This document shows positions 1 through 10,191 of a stretch of DNA of 64,000 nt, piece after piece; the first letter of the stretch is position 1, and the number at the start of each line of letters is the position of its first letter. Source of the stretch: Pseudomonas sp. IAC-BECa141 (GTDB lineage: Bacteria > Pseudomonadota > Gammaproteobacteria > Pseudomonadales > Pseudomonadaceae). The position numbers and the translations under genes are program-made. The notes beneath the pieces are model-generated. The model saw only the letters and a program-made list of their open reading frames with translations. It was not told the origin of the DNA and did no database searches. The stretch covers positions 930,001-994,000 of the forward strand of contig NZ_CP065410.1 in the NCBI RefSeq assembly GCF_020544405.1. Direction: 5' to 3'.

Positions 1-1
1 A

Positions 2-37
2 CAGGGCGTGCGCGTGCGCCCCCTGACAGAACAATAA
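2..37 (+). CDS. C-terminal end of the gene upstream of fruA, probably 1-phosphofructokinase (partial)
   Basis: An open frame enters from the window edge and reads QGVRVRPLTEQ then TAA, ending 11 bases before the fruA start. In pseudomonads the fructose operon usually runs fruB-fruK-fruA, so this is most likely the tail of FruK. The fragment is too short to identify on its own; another frame also ends nearby at 23-25. Confidence 0.4.
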   Translation, partial: QGVRVRPLTEQ

Positions 38-48
38 GAGGGTTTGTC

Positions 49-1782
49 ATGAAATTAGCCATTGTCACGGCCTGCCCGAACGGCATGGTCACCAGTGTGC
101 TGTGCGCCCGGTTGCTGGATGCCGCGGCCCAGCGTCAGGGCTGGAGCACCAGCGTCGAAGTGGTGGATGCGGCGCACCCGGAACGTGAGTTGTCGGCGGC
201 CACCATCGAGGCCGCCGAGTGGGTGTTGCTGGTGGCCACCGGACCTGTAGACATGACCCGGTTCATCGGCAAGAAAGTCTTTCGGATCGCGCCGGCGCAA
301 GCCCTGCAGGATGTCGAAGGCGTGCTGCGGCGCGGCGCCGTCGAGGCCGAGGTTTACGTCGCTGCCGAAACGCCGCCCGTGGTTGCCAGCGCCCAAGCGC
401 CGCGCCTGGTCGCTGTCACTGCATGCCCGACCGGCGTCGCCCACACCTTCATGGCCGCCGAAGCCTTGCAGCAAGCCGCCAAGCGTCTGGGCTACGACCT
501 GCAAGTCGAAACCCAGGGCTCGGTCGGCGCGCGAAACCCGCTGAGCGCAGCGGCGATTGCCGAGGCTGACGTGGTGCTGCTGGCGGCAGACATTGAGGTC
601 GCCACCGAGCGTTTCGCCGGCAAGAAAATTTACCGCTGCGGCACCGGGATTGCGTTGAAGCAGTCCGAAGCCACGCTGAAAAAAGCGTTGGCCGAAGGCA
701 AGCAGGAAAGTGCTGCGAGCGACGGCAAAGCGCCGGCCAAACAGGAGAAAAGTGGCGTCTACAAACACCTGCTGACCGGCGTGTCGTTCATGCTGCCGAT
801 GGTGGTGGCGGGCGGTCTGATGATCGCTTTGTCGTTCGTGTTCGGCATCACCGCCTTCAAGGAAGAAGGCACGCTGGCGGCGGCGCTGATGCAGATCGGT
901 GGCGAGACCGCGTTCAAATTGATGGTGCCGCTGCTGGCCGGTTACATCGCCTGGTCGATTGCCGACCGTCCCGGACTCGCGCCGGGGATGATCGGCGGTT
1001 TGCTGGCGAGCACCCTGGGCGCCGGTTTCATCGGCGGGATCGCTGCCGGGTTTATCGCGGGCTACGCGGCCAAGGCGATCAGTCGCTATGTGGCGTTGCC
1101 GCAAAGTCTGGAAGCGCTGAAACCGATTCTGATCATCCCGTTGTTCGCCAGCCTGTTCACCGGGCTGGTGATGATTTACGTGGTCGGCAAACCGGTGGCC
1201 GGGATGCTCGCGGCGCTGACGCATTTCCTCGACAGCATGGGCACCACCAACGCGATCCTGCTCGGTGTGTTGCTGGGTGGGATGATGTGCGTCGACCTCG
1301 GCGGGCCGATCAACAAGGCTGCCTACGCGTTCTCGGTGGGGCTGCTGGCCTCGCAGAGTTATGCACCGATGGCCGCGACCATGGCCGCCGGCATGGTGCC
1401 GCCGATCGGTCTGGGCATCGCCACGTTCATCGCCCGACGCAAGTTCGCCCAGACTGAACGCGAGGCCGGTAAAGCGGCGCTGGTGCTCGGGTTGTGCTTC
1501 ATTTCCGAAGGGGCGATTCCGTTTGCCGCGAAAGACCCGTTGCGGGTGATTCCGGCAAGCATTGCCGGCGGTGCGCTGACCGGTGCGCTGTCGATGTACT
1601 TCGGCTGCAAGCTGATGGCGCCCCACGGTGGACTGTTCGTGCTGGCGATTCCGAATGCGATCAACCATGCGCTGCTGTACCTGCTGGCGATTGTCGCGGG
1701 CAGTCTGCTGACGGCGGTGGTGTACGCGCTGGTCAAACGACCGGAAGCGGTGGAGCTGGCGCTGGAGCCCGCGAAGGCCTGA
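49..1782 (+). CDS. fruA: PTS fructose-specific EIIBC component
   Basis: Inner-membrane permease that takes up fructose and phosphorylates it to fructose-1-phosphate, receiving phosphate from the FruB multiphosphoryl protein. The 577-aa protein has two tandem EIIB-type domains. The first has TACPNG with Cys9; the second (about 118-220) has TACPTGVAHT with Cys126, the likely phosphorylated cysteine. A multi-spanning EIIC domain follows from about residue 240. The length and duplicated IIB' arrangement are normal for pseudomonad FruA. A GAGGG-type ribosome site precedes the ATG, and the gap to the upstream frame is 11 bases, so it is probably the last gene of fruBKA. Confidence 0.96.
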   Translation: MKLAIVTACPNGMVTSVLCARLLDAAAQRQGWSTSVEVVDAAHPERELSAATIEAAEWVLLVATGPVDMTRFIGKKVFRIAPAQALQDVEGVLRRGAVEAEVYVAAETPPVVASAQAPRLVAVTACPTGVAHTFMAAEALQQAAKRLGYDLQVETQGSVGARNPLSAAAIAEADVVLLAADIEVATERFAGKKIYRCGTGIALKQSEATLKKALAEGKQESAASDGKAPAKQEKSGVYKHLLTGVSFMLPMVVAGGLMIALSFVFGITAFKEEGTLAAALMQIGGETAFKLMVPLLAGYIAWSIADRPGLAPGMIGGLLASTLGAGFIGGIAAGFIAGYAAKAISRYVALPQSLEALKPILIIPLFASLFTGLVMIYVVGKPVAGMLAALTHFLDSMGTTNAILLGVLLGGMMCVDLGGPINKAAYAFSVGLLASQSYAPMAATMAAGMVPPIGLGIATFIARRKFAQTEREAGKAALVLGLCFISEGAIPFAAKDPLRVIPASIAGGALTGALSMYFGCKLMAPHGGLFVLAIPNAINHALLYLLAIVAGSLLTAVVYALVKRPEAVELALEPAKA

Positions 1783-1841
1783 GGTGTCACACCCCTTTCA
1801 TCTAGTGGTGCTTAAGTTTTCCTTTTTTCAGGGAGAACACC

Positions 1842-3383
1842 ATGAGCGATTTCAATCCCGGTCGCCGGCGCGTGATGCAAGCCGTCGGCGCCGGACTGCT
1901 GATGCCGGGGCTGGCGCCGGCAGTCATCGCGTCGGTCAAGGATCGACCGCAACTCACTGATGGCGTGCAATCCGGTGACTTGCAGGGCGACCGCGCGATG
2001 ATCTGGAGCCGTGCCGACCGCCCGGCGCAGATGGTGGTGGAGTGGGACACCCGCAGCCAGTTCCGCCACCCGCGCCGTGTCGTCTCGGCGCTGGCCGATG
2101 CCCGCAGCGATTTCACCGCCCGCGTCGAACTCTCGGGCTTGCCCGCCGATCAGGCGATTTTCTACCGCGTGTATTTCAAGGATGCCCGCACCGGCGTCAC
2201 CAGCGAACCGTGGCTCGGCCATTTGCGCAGTGCGCCGACCGCACCGCGCAATATCCGCTTTGTGTGGAGTGGCGACACCGTCGGCCAGGGCTTCGGCATC
2301 AACCCCGATATCGGCGGCATGCGCATTTATGAAGCGATGCGCCTGCGCCTGCCGGACTTCTTTATCCACAGCGGCGACACCATCTACGCCGACGGCCCGG
2401 TGCCGGCGCAACTGACCACCGAGGGTGGCCGGATCTGGCGCAACCTCACCACCGAAGCCAAGAGCAAAGTCGCCCAGACCCTCGACGACTATCGCGGCAA
2501 TTACCGCTACAACCTGCTGGATGAAAACGTCCGTCGCTTCAACGCCGAAGTGCCGCAGATCTGGCAGTGGGACGACCATGAAGTGGTCAACAACTGGTCG
2601 CCGGGCAAGCAGCTCGACGAGCGTTATCAGGAAAAAAATATCCACACCCTGGTCGGCCGTGCGCGTCAGGCCTGGCTCGAATATTCGCCGATGCGTTTGC
2701 AGGCGGCCGATGGCGGCGGGCGGATCTATCGCAAGCTGAGTTACGGGCCGATGCTCGATGTGTTCGTGCTCGACATGCGCAGTTATCGCGGCGCCAACGA
2801 CGACAATCTCGGGGCGGAAAAACCGTTCTTGGGGCGCGAGCAACTGAACTGGCTCAAACGCGGATTGAAAGCCTCGAAGGCTCAGTGGAAAGTCATCGCC
2901 GCTGACATGCCGATCGGTCTTGGCGTGCCGGATGGCGAGGTCAGCCCCGGTGTTGCGCGCTGGGAAGCGGTGGCCAACGGCGACCCCGGTCCGGCGCAGG
3001 GGCGTGAGCTGGAAATCGCCGAGCTGCTGGGCTTTTTGCGCGCGCAACAAGTACGCAATTTCGTGTTCCTGACAGCGGACGTGCATTACTGCGCGGCGCA
3101 TCACTACCATCCGGATCGCGCGGCGTTCCAGGATTTTGAACCGTTCTGGGAGTTTGTCGCGGGGCCCTTGAACGCCGGCAGTTTCGGGCCCAATCCGCTG
3201 GACAAGACCTTTGGCCCGCAAGTGGTGTTCGAGAAGGCGCCGGCGGTACAGAACGCCTCGCCGTTTGCCGGGTTTCAGTTTTTCGGTGAGGTGAACATCG
3301 AGGGGCAGAGCGGGGAGATGAGCGTGGTGTTGCGGGATCTGGAGGGGGTTGCGGTGTTTGAGCAAAAACTGCAACCGACTTGA
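1842..3383 (+). CDS. Alkaline phosphatase D (PhoD) family metallophosphatase, Tat-exported
   Basis: The 513-aa protein begins with a twin-arginine signal (GRRRVMQAVGAG, then a hydrophobic stretch ending near residue 30), so it should be exported folded to the periplasm or beyond. A PhoD-type N-terminal beta domain comes first. The metallophosphatase core follows, with HSGDTIYADGP, WDDHEVVNNW, DMRSYR and LTADVHYCAAHH, the residues that hold Fe/Ca in PhoD. It would release phosphate from mono- or diesters. AGGGAGA sits 7 bases before the ATG. The gap from fruA is 59 bases with no obvious terminator, but the functions are unrelated. Whether it is Pho-regulated cannot be seen here. Confidence 0.9.
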   Translation: MSDFNPGRRRVMQAVGAGLLMPGLAPAVIASVKDRPQLTDGVQSGDLQGDRAMIWSRADRPAQMVVEWDTRSQFRHPRRVVSALADARSDFTARVELSGLPADQAIFYRVYFKDARTGVTSEPWLGHLRSAPTAPRNIRFVWSGDTVGQGFGINPDIGGMRIYEAMRLRLPDFFIHSGDTIYADGPVPAQLTTEGGRIWRNLTTEAKSKVAQTLDDYRGNYRYNLLDENVRRFNAEVPQIWQWDDHEVVNNWSPGKQLDERYQEKNIHTLVGRARQAWLEYSPMRLQAADGGGRIYRKLSYGPMLDVFVLDMRSYRGANDDNLGAEKPFLGREQLNWLKRGLKASKAQWKVIAADMPIGLGVPDGEVSPGVARWEAVANGDPGPAQGRELEIAELLGFLRAQQVRNFVFLTADVHYCAAHHYHPDRAAFQDFEPFWEFVAGPLNAGSFGPNPLDKTFGPQVVFEKAPAVQNASPFAGFQFFGEVNIEGQSGEMSVVLRDLEGVAVFEQKLQPT

Positions 3384-3400
3384 GTTCACCGCAAACAATT

Positions 3401-3428
3401 TGTGGGAGCGAGCAAGCTCGCTCCCACA
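3401..3428. repeat. Single palindromic REP element
   Basis: A perfect 12-bp inverted repeat (TGTGGGAGCGAG/CTCGCTCCCACA) around CAAG lies between the convergent phoD-like and flavoprotein genes. It belongs to the Pseudomonas REP family seen elsewhere in this window. It could help terminate transcription from either side, but has no U-tract. Confidence 0.85.
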
Positions 3429-3442
3429 GTGGTTATGTGTGG

Positions 3443-5971
3443 TCAGTAAACGTCGCGGCGATAGCGACCCTGTTCGATCAGGTGTTCGACCTCTTCGGCG
3501 CCCAGCACTTCATTGAGCACCTGATCCACGCCTGACGCCATGCCTTGCAGGCTGCCGCAGATGTAGATCACGGCACCGTCCGCCAGCCATTTCTTCAACT
3601 CGTCGGCCGATTCGCGCAGGCGATCCTGCACGTAAATCTTCTCGGCCTGATCCCGCGAGAACGCCAGATCGAGACGTTCCAGATCGCCGTTGATCAACCA
3701 CTCTTCCAGCTCCGCACGGCAGAGGAAATCGTGCTCGCGATTGCGCTCGCCAAACAGCAGCCAGTGACGCTGTTGGTTGTCGGCAATCCGCGCCTTGAGC
3801 AGGCTGCGCAAACCGGCGAGGCCGGTGCCGTTGCCCAGCAGAATCATCGGCACCGCAGCGTTCGGCAGATGGAAACCGCTGTTGCGGCGCACGCGCAGAC
3901 TGATGCTGCCGCCGACCGGAGCATGCTCGGTCAGCCAGCCGGAACCGATGCCGAGACGACCGTCGGCATGCTGTTCCTGACGCACGATCAGCTCCAGCAC
4001 GCCGTCGGCGGCAATCGAGGCGATCGAGTATTCGCGCATGGCCAGCGGCACCATTGCATCGACCAGTGCCTGAGCATGCAGGCCCACCAGATGGGCGCGG
4101 TGCTCGGGCAGTTGGCGGGTGGCGAGGGCGACCTCCAGCGACTCTTCCAGGCCGTTGACTTTGACGCTGGTTTCACCACGGATGCCGAGACCGTCGAGAA
4201 AGTGCTCGATGGCCCACGGGCAGTTGCGCGGCAGCACTTCCACCAGATCGCCGGCCAGCCAGCTGCGGGAGGTCGGTGCGGTCAAGCCGAGCAGGAAGAC
4301 GGGGGCGCCGCTGCTGTCCGGGTTCATCAGTTCTCGACGTACCAGCGTCCAGTTTTCGTAGCTAGGCGCCTGCCAGGTGTCGACCGGCGCTTGTCCGGTG
4401 ATTTGGCCCAGCTGTGTCTGCCAGTGACGCAGCGCGTAAGGATCACCGCTGTCGACTTCCACCGGGGCGAACAGGGTCTTGCCGCCGTGCTCGCCCAGCC
4501 ATTGATGCAGGCGCCGGGCGAAACCGCAGAAGTGCTCATACTGACGGTCGCCGAGACCGAGCACGGCGTAGTTGAGGCTGTCGAGGGTCGAGGCGTTCTT
4601 CAACACCTTGCGCTCGAAACCGCGAGCGCTGTCCGGCGCTTCGCCATCGCCGAAGGTGCTGACCACAAACAGCGCGTTGTTCGATTCGCGCAGATCCTGC
4701 TCGCTGACATTGGCCAGCGGCTGCACCTTCACCGGCAATCCGGCCGCCTGCAACTGGCCGGCGGTCTGCCAGGCGAGTTGCTCGGCAAAACCGCTCTGGC
4801 TGGCAAAGCCGATCAGCCACGCCGGTGTATCGCCGGCCGGTTGGTCGAGACCTTTGCGGGCATCCTTGATCTGCTTTTTCTTGCGTCGGCGATCCAGGTA
4901 CAGCAGCCAGCCGGTGATGAAGAACAGCGGCATCAACACCGCTGCGACGGTGACGATGATTCGCCCGGCCAGGCCGAAATAGCTGCCGACATGCAGCGCG
5001 TAAATGCTGGTCAGCAATTGCGCCTTGAAGCTCTTGTCGGCGTAGCGATCCACACGTTTGACGACGCCGGTGGCCGGGTCGAGGGTGATCTGGTTCAGCG
5101 CGCGGTCATGGGGCGAGCTGTCGAGCAGATAGAACACGGTCGCCGGTTGGCCGGCCACGGGCGGCATACGGATGTTGTAGGAGGCGAGGCCTGGACCTGC
5201 GGCGCTGTAGATGCTGATCCACATGGCGGCGTAATCGGCAGTCGGCGCCGGCCCTTCGGGGGCCGGGCCGCGACCGCCGCGCACGCGCTCGTTTTGCGGC
5301 GCGTCGGAAAGCAATCTGTTCAGGCCTTTGTTGTACCACTCGTAGGACCAGGACAGTCCGGTCAGTGCCAGCAGCAGGTAAACCAGCATGCACCAGGTGC
5401 CGAACACCGAATGCAGATCCCAATTGAAGCTGCGGCCCTTTTTCTTCCAGTCGAGGGTCAGCCAGACGCGCCAGCTGTTCCACTGGCGCGGCCAGCGCAG
5501 GTACAGGCCGGACAGGCAGAAAAACAGCAGCATCAGGGTGCAGGCGCCGGTGATGTTGCGGCCCGTATCGCCCATGGCGAGGAACCGGTGCAGTTGCAGC
5601 ATCAGGCCGAAGAAATCCTGACCGGTGGCGTTGCCCTTGAAATCGGCGGTGTAAGGATCGAAGTAGCGCATCTCGCCACGGCGCTCACCTTTGGGCGGGG
5701 TGAACCAGACGCGGCCGGCGCTGCCGCTTTCGGTCTCGACGGAGAGCATCGAGACTTTCTTGCCCGAGGCCGCTTCGATCCGCGCCACCAGATCGCCGGG
5801 CGGCAGGACGCCGGCGACCTGTTTCTCCACCTGCAACACGGAGGGGTTGAGGGCTTTGAGTATTTCGTCCTGAAACGAATAGGCAGCGCCGGTAATGCCC
5901 ATCAGGGCCAGCACCAGCCCGGCAGTGATGCCAAAAAACCAGTGCAACTGGAACAGGGTTTTCTTCAACAC
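3443..5971 (-). CDS. piuB: PepSY-TM / flavodoxin / FAD-NADPH reductase fusion (PiuB-like)
   Basis: An 842-aa inner-membrane oxidoreductase. Residues 1 to about 375 are a PepSY-TM module with four membrane spans. A flavodoxin (FMN) domain follows with [16 protein letters not shown]. The C-terminal half is a sulfite-reductase-type FAD/NADPH reductase with REYSIAS (FAD), [12 protein letters not shown] (NADPH ribose/phosphate) and YICGSLQGM near the end. This architecture is known beside siderophore receptors, where it is thought to reduce ferric siderophores at the membrane, in line with the adjacent TonB receptor. In PAO1 the equivalent (PA4513) also lies beside piuA. The siderophore is unknown. 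Confidence 0.9.
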   Translation of the reverse strand: MLKKTLFQLHWFFGITAGLVLALMGITGAAYSFQDEILKALNPSVLQVEKQVAGVLPPGDLVARIEAASGKKVSMLSVETESGSAGRVWFTPPKGERRGEMRYFDPYTADFKGNATGQDFFGLMLQLHRFLAMGDTGRNITGACTLMLLFFCLSGLYLRWPRQWNSWRVWLTLDWKKKGRSFNWDLHSVFGTWCMLVYLLLALTGLSWSYEWYNKGLNRLLSDAPQNERVRGGRGPAPEGPAPTADYAAMWISIYSAAGPGLASYNIRMPPVAGQPATVFYLLDSSPHDRALNQITLDPATGVVKRVDRYADKSFKAQLLTSIYALHVGSYFGLAGRIIVTVAAVLMPLFFITGWLLYLDRRRKKKQIKDARKGLDQPAGDTPAWLIGFASQSGFAEQLAWQTAGQLQAAGLPVKVQPLANVSEQDLRESNNALFVVSTFGDGEAPDSARGFERKVLKNASTLDSLNYAVLGLGDRQYEHFCGFARRLHQWLGEHGGKTLFAPVEVDSGDPYALRHWQTQLGQITGQAPVDTWQAPSYENWTLVRRELMNPDSSGAPVFLLGLTAPTSRSWLAGDLVEVLPRNCPWAIEHFLDGLGIRGETSVKVNGLEESLEVALATRQLPEHRAHLVGLHAQALVDAMVPLAMREYSIASIAADGVLELIVRQEQHADGRLGIGSGWLTEHAPVGGSISLRVRRNSGFHLPNAAVPMILLGNGTGLAGLRSLLKARIADNQQRHWLLFGERNREHDFLCRAELEEWLINGDLERLDLAFSRDQAEKIYVQDRLRESADELKKWLADGAVIYICGSLQGMASGVDQVLNEVLGAEEVEHLIEQGRYRRDVY

Positions 5972-6054
5972 GTCGCTTGCCTTGTCCGTTCGGAATGGTG
6001 TTCACGGCGTGCATTATGCCGTGGCTTATCGAGAAACGTTCTTTATTACGCACA

Positions 6055-6084
6055 AAAGCCCCGCTCAAATGAATGAACGGGGCC
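6055..6084 (-). terminator. Intrinsic terminator after the TonB receptor gene
   Basis: On the minus strand GCCCCG pairs with CGGGGC, with partial extension into the loop, followed by CTTTTG. It lies between the receptor stop and the flavoprotein start. It is moderate in strength, so some read-through into the flavoprotein gene is possible. Confidence 0.5.
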
Positions 6085-6105
6085 GAGCCTTGTGGGCGCA
6101 TACCT

Positions 6106-6210
6106 TGTGGGAGCGAGCTTGCTCGCGAAGGCGTCGTATCAGTCAGCATCTACGTCACTGACCCACCGCTTTCGTCGGATCGCCGCCCGGAGCAAGCTCG
6201 CTCCCACAGG
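6106..6210. repeat. Inverted pair of REP elements (REPIN)
   Basis: Two REP sequences in opposite orientation (TGTGGGAGCGAGCTTGCTCG at the left, AGCAAGCTCGCTCCCACA at the right) flank about 60 bases that include the small inverted repeat CAGTCAG/CTGAC. This is the doublet arrangement typical of REPINs. Confidence 0.85.
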
Positions 6211-6222
6211 TTTCCATATCGA

Positions 6223-8544
6223 TCAGAAGTGGAAGTTGGTGCTCAGCAATGCCGTACGGCCCGCCGCCTGGTTGGCGAAGTGAGTCGAGAAGGCCTTGTC
6301 GTAGTAGGTCTCGTTGGTCAAGTTCTGCACGTTCAGTTGCAGGTCGACATTCTTGCTCAGCTTGTACGCAGCCATCGCGTCGTAGCGAACGTAGGAGTCG
6401 ACCATGGTGGTGTTGGCCACGTTGCCGAACACATCATCCACATAAAACGCACCGCCACCGATGGTCAGCTTCGGCGTGACCTGGTAAGTGGTCCACAGGC
6501 TGGCGCTGTTTTTCGGCGTGTTAGGCAGCTCGTTACCGTTGTTGGCCTTGTTGGCCGGCAGGTCACCACCGTCAACCTGTTCGCTGTCCATGTAGGCGTA
6601 ACCGGCGAACACTTGCCACTTGTCGGTGATCTTGCCGCTGGCGGACAACTCGATACCTTGTACACGCGTCTTGCCGGCGTTTTCGTACGAGGTGGTATCC
6701 ACCTGGACACGCGCGTTTTCTTTCTCGGTGCGGAAGATGTCGGCGGTCAGCGACAGGCGATCGTTCAGCAAATCCCACTTGGTACCGATTTCGTAGTTCT
6801 TGGTGGTTTCCGGCTCCATGTCGCTCTTGAGCAGGTTGCCGTTACGATCCGGCGTGCCGCCCAGCGGGTTGCCTTCCTGACCTTCACCCAGGGTGTTGCC
6901 CGGCGGTGTGGCGGAGGTGGCGTAGGACGCATAGATGCTGCCGTTCTCGGCCGGTTTGTAGACGATGCCGAACTGACCGGTGACGAACTCGCTGGTGTCC
7001 GAACCCTTGGAGGTGGTGCGGCCAGCGTTGTTGTAGGTGTTGTAGCCCGTTTCGAAGTGGTCGTAACGCAGGCCCATGTTCACCAGCCATTGCCGGGACA
7101 GTTCCAGAGTGTCGAATACGTACAGCGCGTAGGTATCGGACTGGGTGTCGGTGCCGGCGTAGTTGCGCGAGATCGCGCCGTTCCACGGATCGTTCGGGTT
7201 CGGGTTCGACAGCGAGGTGCAGTTGTAGCCGCTGGCAGCGCCGATCAGGCCCGGGTTGCAGTTGGTGGTCACGGCCGAAGTGCGCGGCGTGGTGTCGGTG
7301 TTGACGTTGTACGAGGATTTGCTGCTTTCCTCACGGGTGTATTCGACACCAGTGGAGAAGCTGTTCTTGAAGCCGGCGAGGTAGAAGTCGCCGAACAGAT
7401 CGGTCTGGTTGGTGGTGGTCTCGGTGTTGCTCACGCGAGTGTTCGCACGACGCCAGACGCTGCCGTTGTTGACGTTGCCCTTGCTGTCGTCCGGCTGGGT
7501 CAGGATGTAATCCTGCATGCTGGTGCCGTGACGCAGGGTGTTCTTGATCGTCAGCGAGTCGCTCAGGTCATGCTCGATGGCGAAGGTCGCGGTATCGGTG
7601 CGGCCTTTGCGGAAGTCGCGGTCCAGACCGTAGAAGTTGCTGTGATCGCCACCGGCGTACGGCTTGTCCGGATTGGACTTGGTACGCGCCGCCGAGCCGC
7701 CGGCAGGAATCGTGTAAGGGATGCCCGAGTCCGGCGTGTCATTGCTTTCGAGATGGTAGTAGTCGAGGTTGACGCGGGTGTCGGTGCCCAGGCCGAAGGC
7801 CAGGGACGGCGCGATGCCCCAGCGGTCGTAGTCGACCTTGTCGCGACCGGCGACGTTGCTCTCGTGGCTCATCAGGTTCAGACGGCCGGCAGCGGTGTCG
7901 CTGAACTGGTAGTTGCCATCCAGGGTGTAACGCTGGGTCTGGTCGGAGCCCCAGGTGAAACCACCGTCGAACGAGTTGCCCAGGTGCGCTTTCTTGCTCA
8001 CCAGGTTGATGCTGCCGCCAGCTGCGCCACGACCGCCGATGGCGGAGTTCGGGCCCTTGCTGACCTCGATGTTTTCCACGGCGAAGATCTCGCGGCTCTG
8101 GGAACCGGTGTCGCGCACGCCGTCGAGGTAGGTGTCGCCCTGGGCGTCGAAACCACGGATGAACGGTCGGTCGCCCTGCGGGTTGCCGCCTTCACCGGCA
8201 CCGAAGGTAATGCCCGGTACGGTGCGCAGCGCATCCTGCATGTTCAGGGCGCCGGTGTCTTTGAGGACTTGTTGCGGGATAACGGTGACCGAGCGCGGTG
8301 TATCAACCAGCGGTGCGGTGTACTTGGGTGAGGAGGCTTTCTCGACCTGGTAGGAAGTCGAGTCCTGGGCTTCGCCGGTGATGGCAGTGGCGTCCAGGGC
8401 GATGGCATTGCCGGTGGCTTTGCTGTCGGTTTTTTCGGCGGCAAACACCATGTGGCCTGCGGAGCCGGCGGTGATGGCCACGCCGATGGCGGAAGCGAGC
8501 AGACGTGGTGAACCGACCGGTAATTGTGCTTGTTGACGTGCCAT
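6223..8544 (-). CDS. piuA: TonB-dependent siderophore receptor (PiuA/Fiu-like)
   Basis: A 773-aa outer-membrane receptor that imports ferric siderophores, probably catecholates, driven by TonB. I chose the ATG at 8544, which gives MARQQAQLPVG with GGGGAGGGG just upstream; the longer in-frame start lacks this. An N-terminal signal region ends near MVFAAEK. The plug has DTPRSVTVIPQQVL and RPFIRGFDAQGDTYLDGVRD, with SKGPNSAIGGRGAAGG after it. The barrel ends with the expected aromatic (LLSTNFHF). The gene is divergent from piuC and neighbours the reductase, matching PA4513-PA4515. Iron repression is likely given the dyad at 8609-8629. Confidence 0.93.
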   Translation of the reverse strand: MARQQAQLPVGSPRLLASAIGVAITAGSAGHMVFAAEKTDSKATGNAIALDATAITGEAQDSTSYQVEKASSPKYTAPLVDTPRSVTVIPQQVLKDTGALNMQDALRTVPGITFGAGEGGNPQGDRPFIRGFDAQGDTYLDGVRDTGSQSREIFAVENIEVSKGPNSAIGGRGAAGGSINLVSKKAHLGNSFDGGFTWGSDQTQRYTLDGNYQFSDTAAGRLNLMSHESNVAGRDKVDYDRWGIAPSLAFGLGTDTRVNLDYYHLESNDTPDSGIPYTIPAGGSAARTKSNPDKPYAGGDHSNFYGLDRDFRKGRTDTATFAIEHDLSDSLTIKNTLRHGTSMQDYILTQPDDSKGNVNNGSVWRRANTRVSNTETTTNQTDLFGDFYLAGFKNSFSTGVEYTREESSKSSYNVNTDTTPRTSAVTTNCNPGLIGAASGYNCTSLSNPNPNDPWNGAISRNYAGTDTQSDTYALYVFDTLELSRQWLVNMGLRYDHFETGYNTYNNAGRTTSKGSDTSEFVTGQFGIVYKPAENGSIYASYATSATPPGNTLGEGQEGNPLGGTPDRNGNLLKSDMEPETTKNYEIGTKWDLLNDRLSLTADIFRTEKENARVQVDTTSYENAGKTRVQGIELSASGKITDKWQVFAGYAYMDSEQVDGGDLPANKANNGNELPNTPKNSASLWTTYQVTPKLTIGGGAFYVDDVFGNVANTTMVDSYVRYDAMAAYKLSKNVDLQLNVQNLTNETYYDKAFSTHFANQAAGRTALLSTNFHF

Positions 8545-8608
8545 TTTTATTCCCCTCCCCAAGGATTTGAGGCGGCGGAATATAGGGTAAACAGGTATTC
8601 GTATCAAT

Positions 8609-8629
8609 TGCGAAACATTGTTATTCGCA
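8609..8629. promoter_or_regulatory. Fur-like dyad between the divergent piuA and piuC genes
   Basis: TGCGAA and TTCGCA form a 6-bp inverted repeat across 21 bases. Read on the minus strand, the central 19 bases match the classical Fur consensus at about 11 positions by my hand count. The position, 65-85 bases upstream of piuA, suits an iron-responsive operator. Confidence 0.45.
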
Positions 8630-8751
8630 CTGAATTTACATTCTTTACAATTTAACCTTACGGTTTTTGCCAGTTCATTCGTCTAGCGGGTTTTACACAG
8701 CCAATAAGAATCAATACCATTGCCGCCTCTTTGCCATCAGGTGACATTGCC

Positions 8752-9432
8752 ATGCTGCTGCACATCCCCGCTCTGTTCGAAAAAGACGAAGTGCGGCGCA
8801 TCCGCGAGGCTCTGGAACAGGCCGACTGGGCCGATGGCAAGATCACCGCCGGCTATCAATCGGCCAAGGCCAAGCACAATCTGCAACTGCCGGAAGGTCA
8901 TCCACTGGCCAAGGAAATCGGCGCCGCGATGCTTGAACGCCTGTGGAAAAATCCGCTGTTCATGTCCGCCGCGCTGCCGCACAAAGTATTCCCGCCGTTA
9001 CTCAACTGCTACACGGCGGGCGGCAGCTTCGATTTCCACATCGACAACGCCGTGCGTCAGCCCAAGGGCAGCATCGAGCGAGTGCGCACTGATCTGTCCG
9101 CCACGCTGTTCTTCAGCGAACCCGAGGACTACGACGGCGGCGAGCTGGAAATCCAGGACACCTTCGGCACCCAACGGGTGAAACTGCCCGCCGGCGATAT
9201 GGTGCTGTACCCCGGCACCAGTCTGCACAAGGTCAATGCGGTCACTCGCGGCGCGCGTTATGCCTCGTTCTTCTGGACCCAAAGTCTGGTGCGCGAAGAC
9301 AGCCAGCGCGCGTTGCTGTTCGAGATGGACGGTGCGATCCAGCAACTCACCCAGGACATGCCCGATCATCCTTCGTTGATCCGCCTCACTGGCACCTATC
9401 ACAACCTGCTGCGTCGCTGGGTCGAGGTGTAA
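8752..9432 (+). CDS. piuC: Fe(II)/2-oxoglutarate-dependent PKHD-type hydroxylase PiuC
   Basis: The 226-aa protein starts at the ATG at 8752 (MLLHIPALF), the usual start of the family; a TTG 21 bases upstream is less likely. The double-stranded beta-helix carries the iron ligands His96 (in FHIDNA), Asp98 and His159 (SLHKVN), and the 2-oxoglutarate-binding Arg169. PiuC/YbiX proteins are iron-regulated and always sit beside TonB receptors; their substrate is not established. The stop is followed at once by the GTG of the Sel1 gene, so the two are co-transcribed. Confidence 0.95.
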   Translation: MLLHIPALFEKDEVRRIREALEQADWADGKITAGYQSAKAKHNLQLPEGHPLAKEIGAAMLERLWKNPLFMSAALPHKVFPPLLNCYTAGGSFDFHIDNAVRQPKGSIERVRTDLSATLFFSEPEDYDGGELEIQDTFGTQRVKLPAGDMVLYPGTSLHKVNAVTRGARYASFFWTQSLVREDSQRALLFEMDGAIQQLTQDMPDHPSLIRLTGTYHNLLRRWVEV

Positions 9433-10191
9433 GTGGCGGACTTTCGGTTACGTCGCGAAGAAGTCCTCGACGGCGAACGCCTCACCGCCATGCTCGAAGA
9501 AAGCCCGGCCCGTGCGGCTCAGGCGATTCTGATCGCAGCGGGTGAGGGCGTGCTCGAAGCGCAGGCGCTGCTTGGGCAGATTTTGCTCGATGGCCACGGG
9601 ATTGCGCAGGATCAGCCGCTGGCAGTGCGCTGGTTTGAAATCGCCGCAGGGCAAGGTCATCTGATGGCGCGCAACATGCTCGGTCGTTGTCATGAACACG
9701 GATGGGGTTGTGTGGCCAGCGCCGAACTCGCCGCGCGCCATTACCAGGCGGCCGCCGACGCGGGGCTGGATTGGGCGATGTACAACCTGGCAAATCTGCA
9801 CGCCACCGGACGTGGAATACCCGAAGACCAGGCGCAGGCCCTCGCCCTGTACCGCAGCGCTGCCGAGTCGGGACATGCCAAGTCGATGAACCTGTTGGGT
9901 CGGTATCTGGAAGAAGGACGTCACTGTCCGCAAGATCTGCCAACGGCGCGTGACTGGTATCGTCGAGCGGCTGAGGGCGGCGATTTTCGAGGACAGTTCA
10001 GTCACGCCGCGATACTTGCCGATGAGGGACGCATTGATGACGCTCTTGGCTGGCTGCGCAAGGCGCTGGACGCGGGCAATGTGAATTTCCTGCGAGTCGC
10101 CAGCGTGTCTTTGTTGAATGCACAACATCCTCGAATCCGTGCAATGGCAGACGCTTATAAGTTGCGGCTGGCAGAGTTAGTTGCTTTGTAA
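9433..10191 (+). CDS. Sel1-repeat (TPR-like) protein
   Basis: The 252-aa cytoplasmic protein starts with GTG directly after the piuC TAA, which implies translational coupling. From about residue 35 it is built of six or so Sel1-like repeats of 36 residues, with AQALLGQILLDGHGI, AMYNLANLHATGRGI and SMNLLGRYLEEGRHC as clear copies. Such repeats form helical solenoids for protein contacts. No catalytic domain or signal peptide is visible. The same gene follows piuC in PAO1 (PA4516), so it probably serves the iron-uptake cluster, but its role is unknown. Confidence 0.88.
   Translation: MADFRLRREEVLDGERLTAMLEESPARAAQAILIAAGEGVLEAQALLGQILLDGHGIAQDQPLAVRWFEIAAGQGHLMARNMLGRCHEHGWGCVASAELAARHYQAAADAGLDWAMYNLANLHATGRGIPEDQAQALALYRSAAESGHAKSMNLLGRYLEEGRHCPQDLPTARDWYRRAAEGGDFRGQFSHAAILADEGRIDDALGWLRKALDAGNVNFLRVASVSLLNAQHPRIRAMADAYKLRLAELVAL

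Noticed and set aside
3545..6076. Long open frame of 843 codons on the plus strand opposite the flavoprotein gene
   Set aside because: It is the antisense of a gene with clear domains and is rich in Gln/His/Arg/Ala without any motif, an effect of high-GC codon use.
6073..8331. Long plus-strand open frame opposite the TonB receptor
   Set aside because: Mirror of a well-identified receptor gene; composition is Val/Gly/Arg-rich with no recognisable domain.
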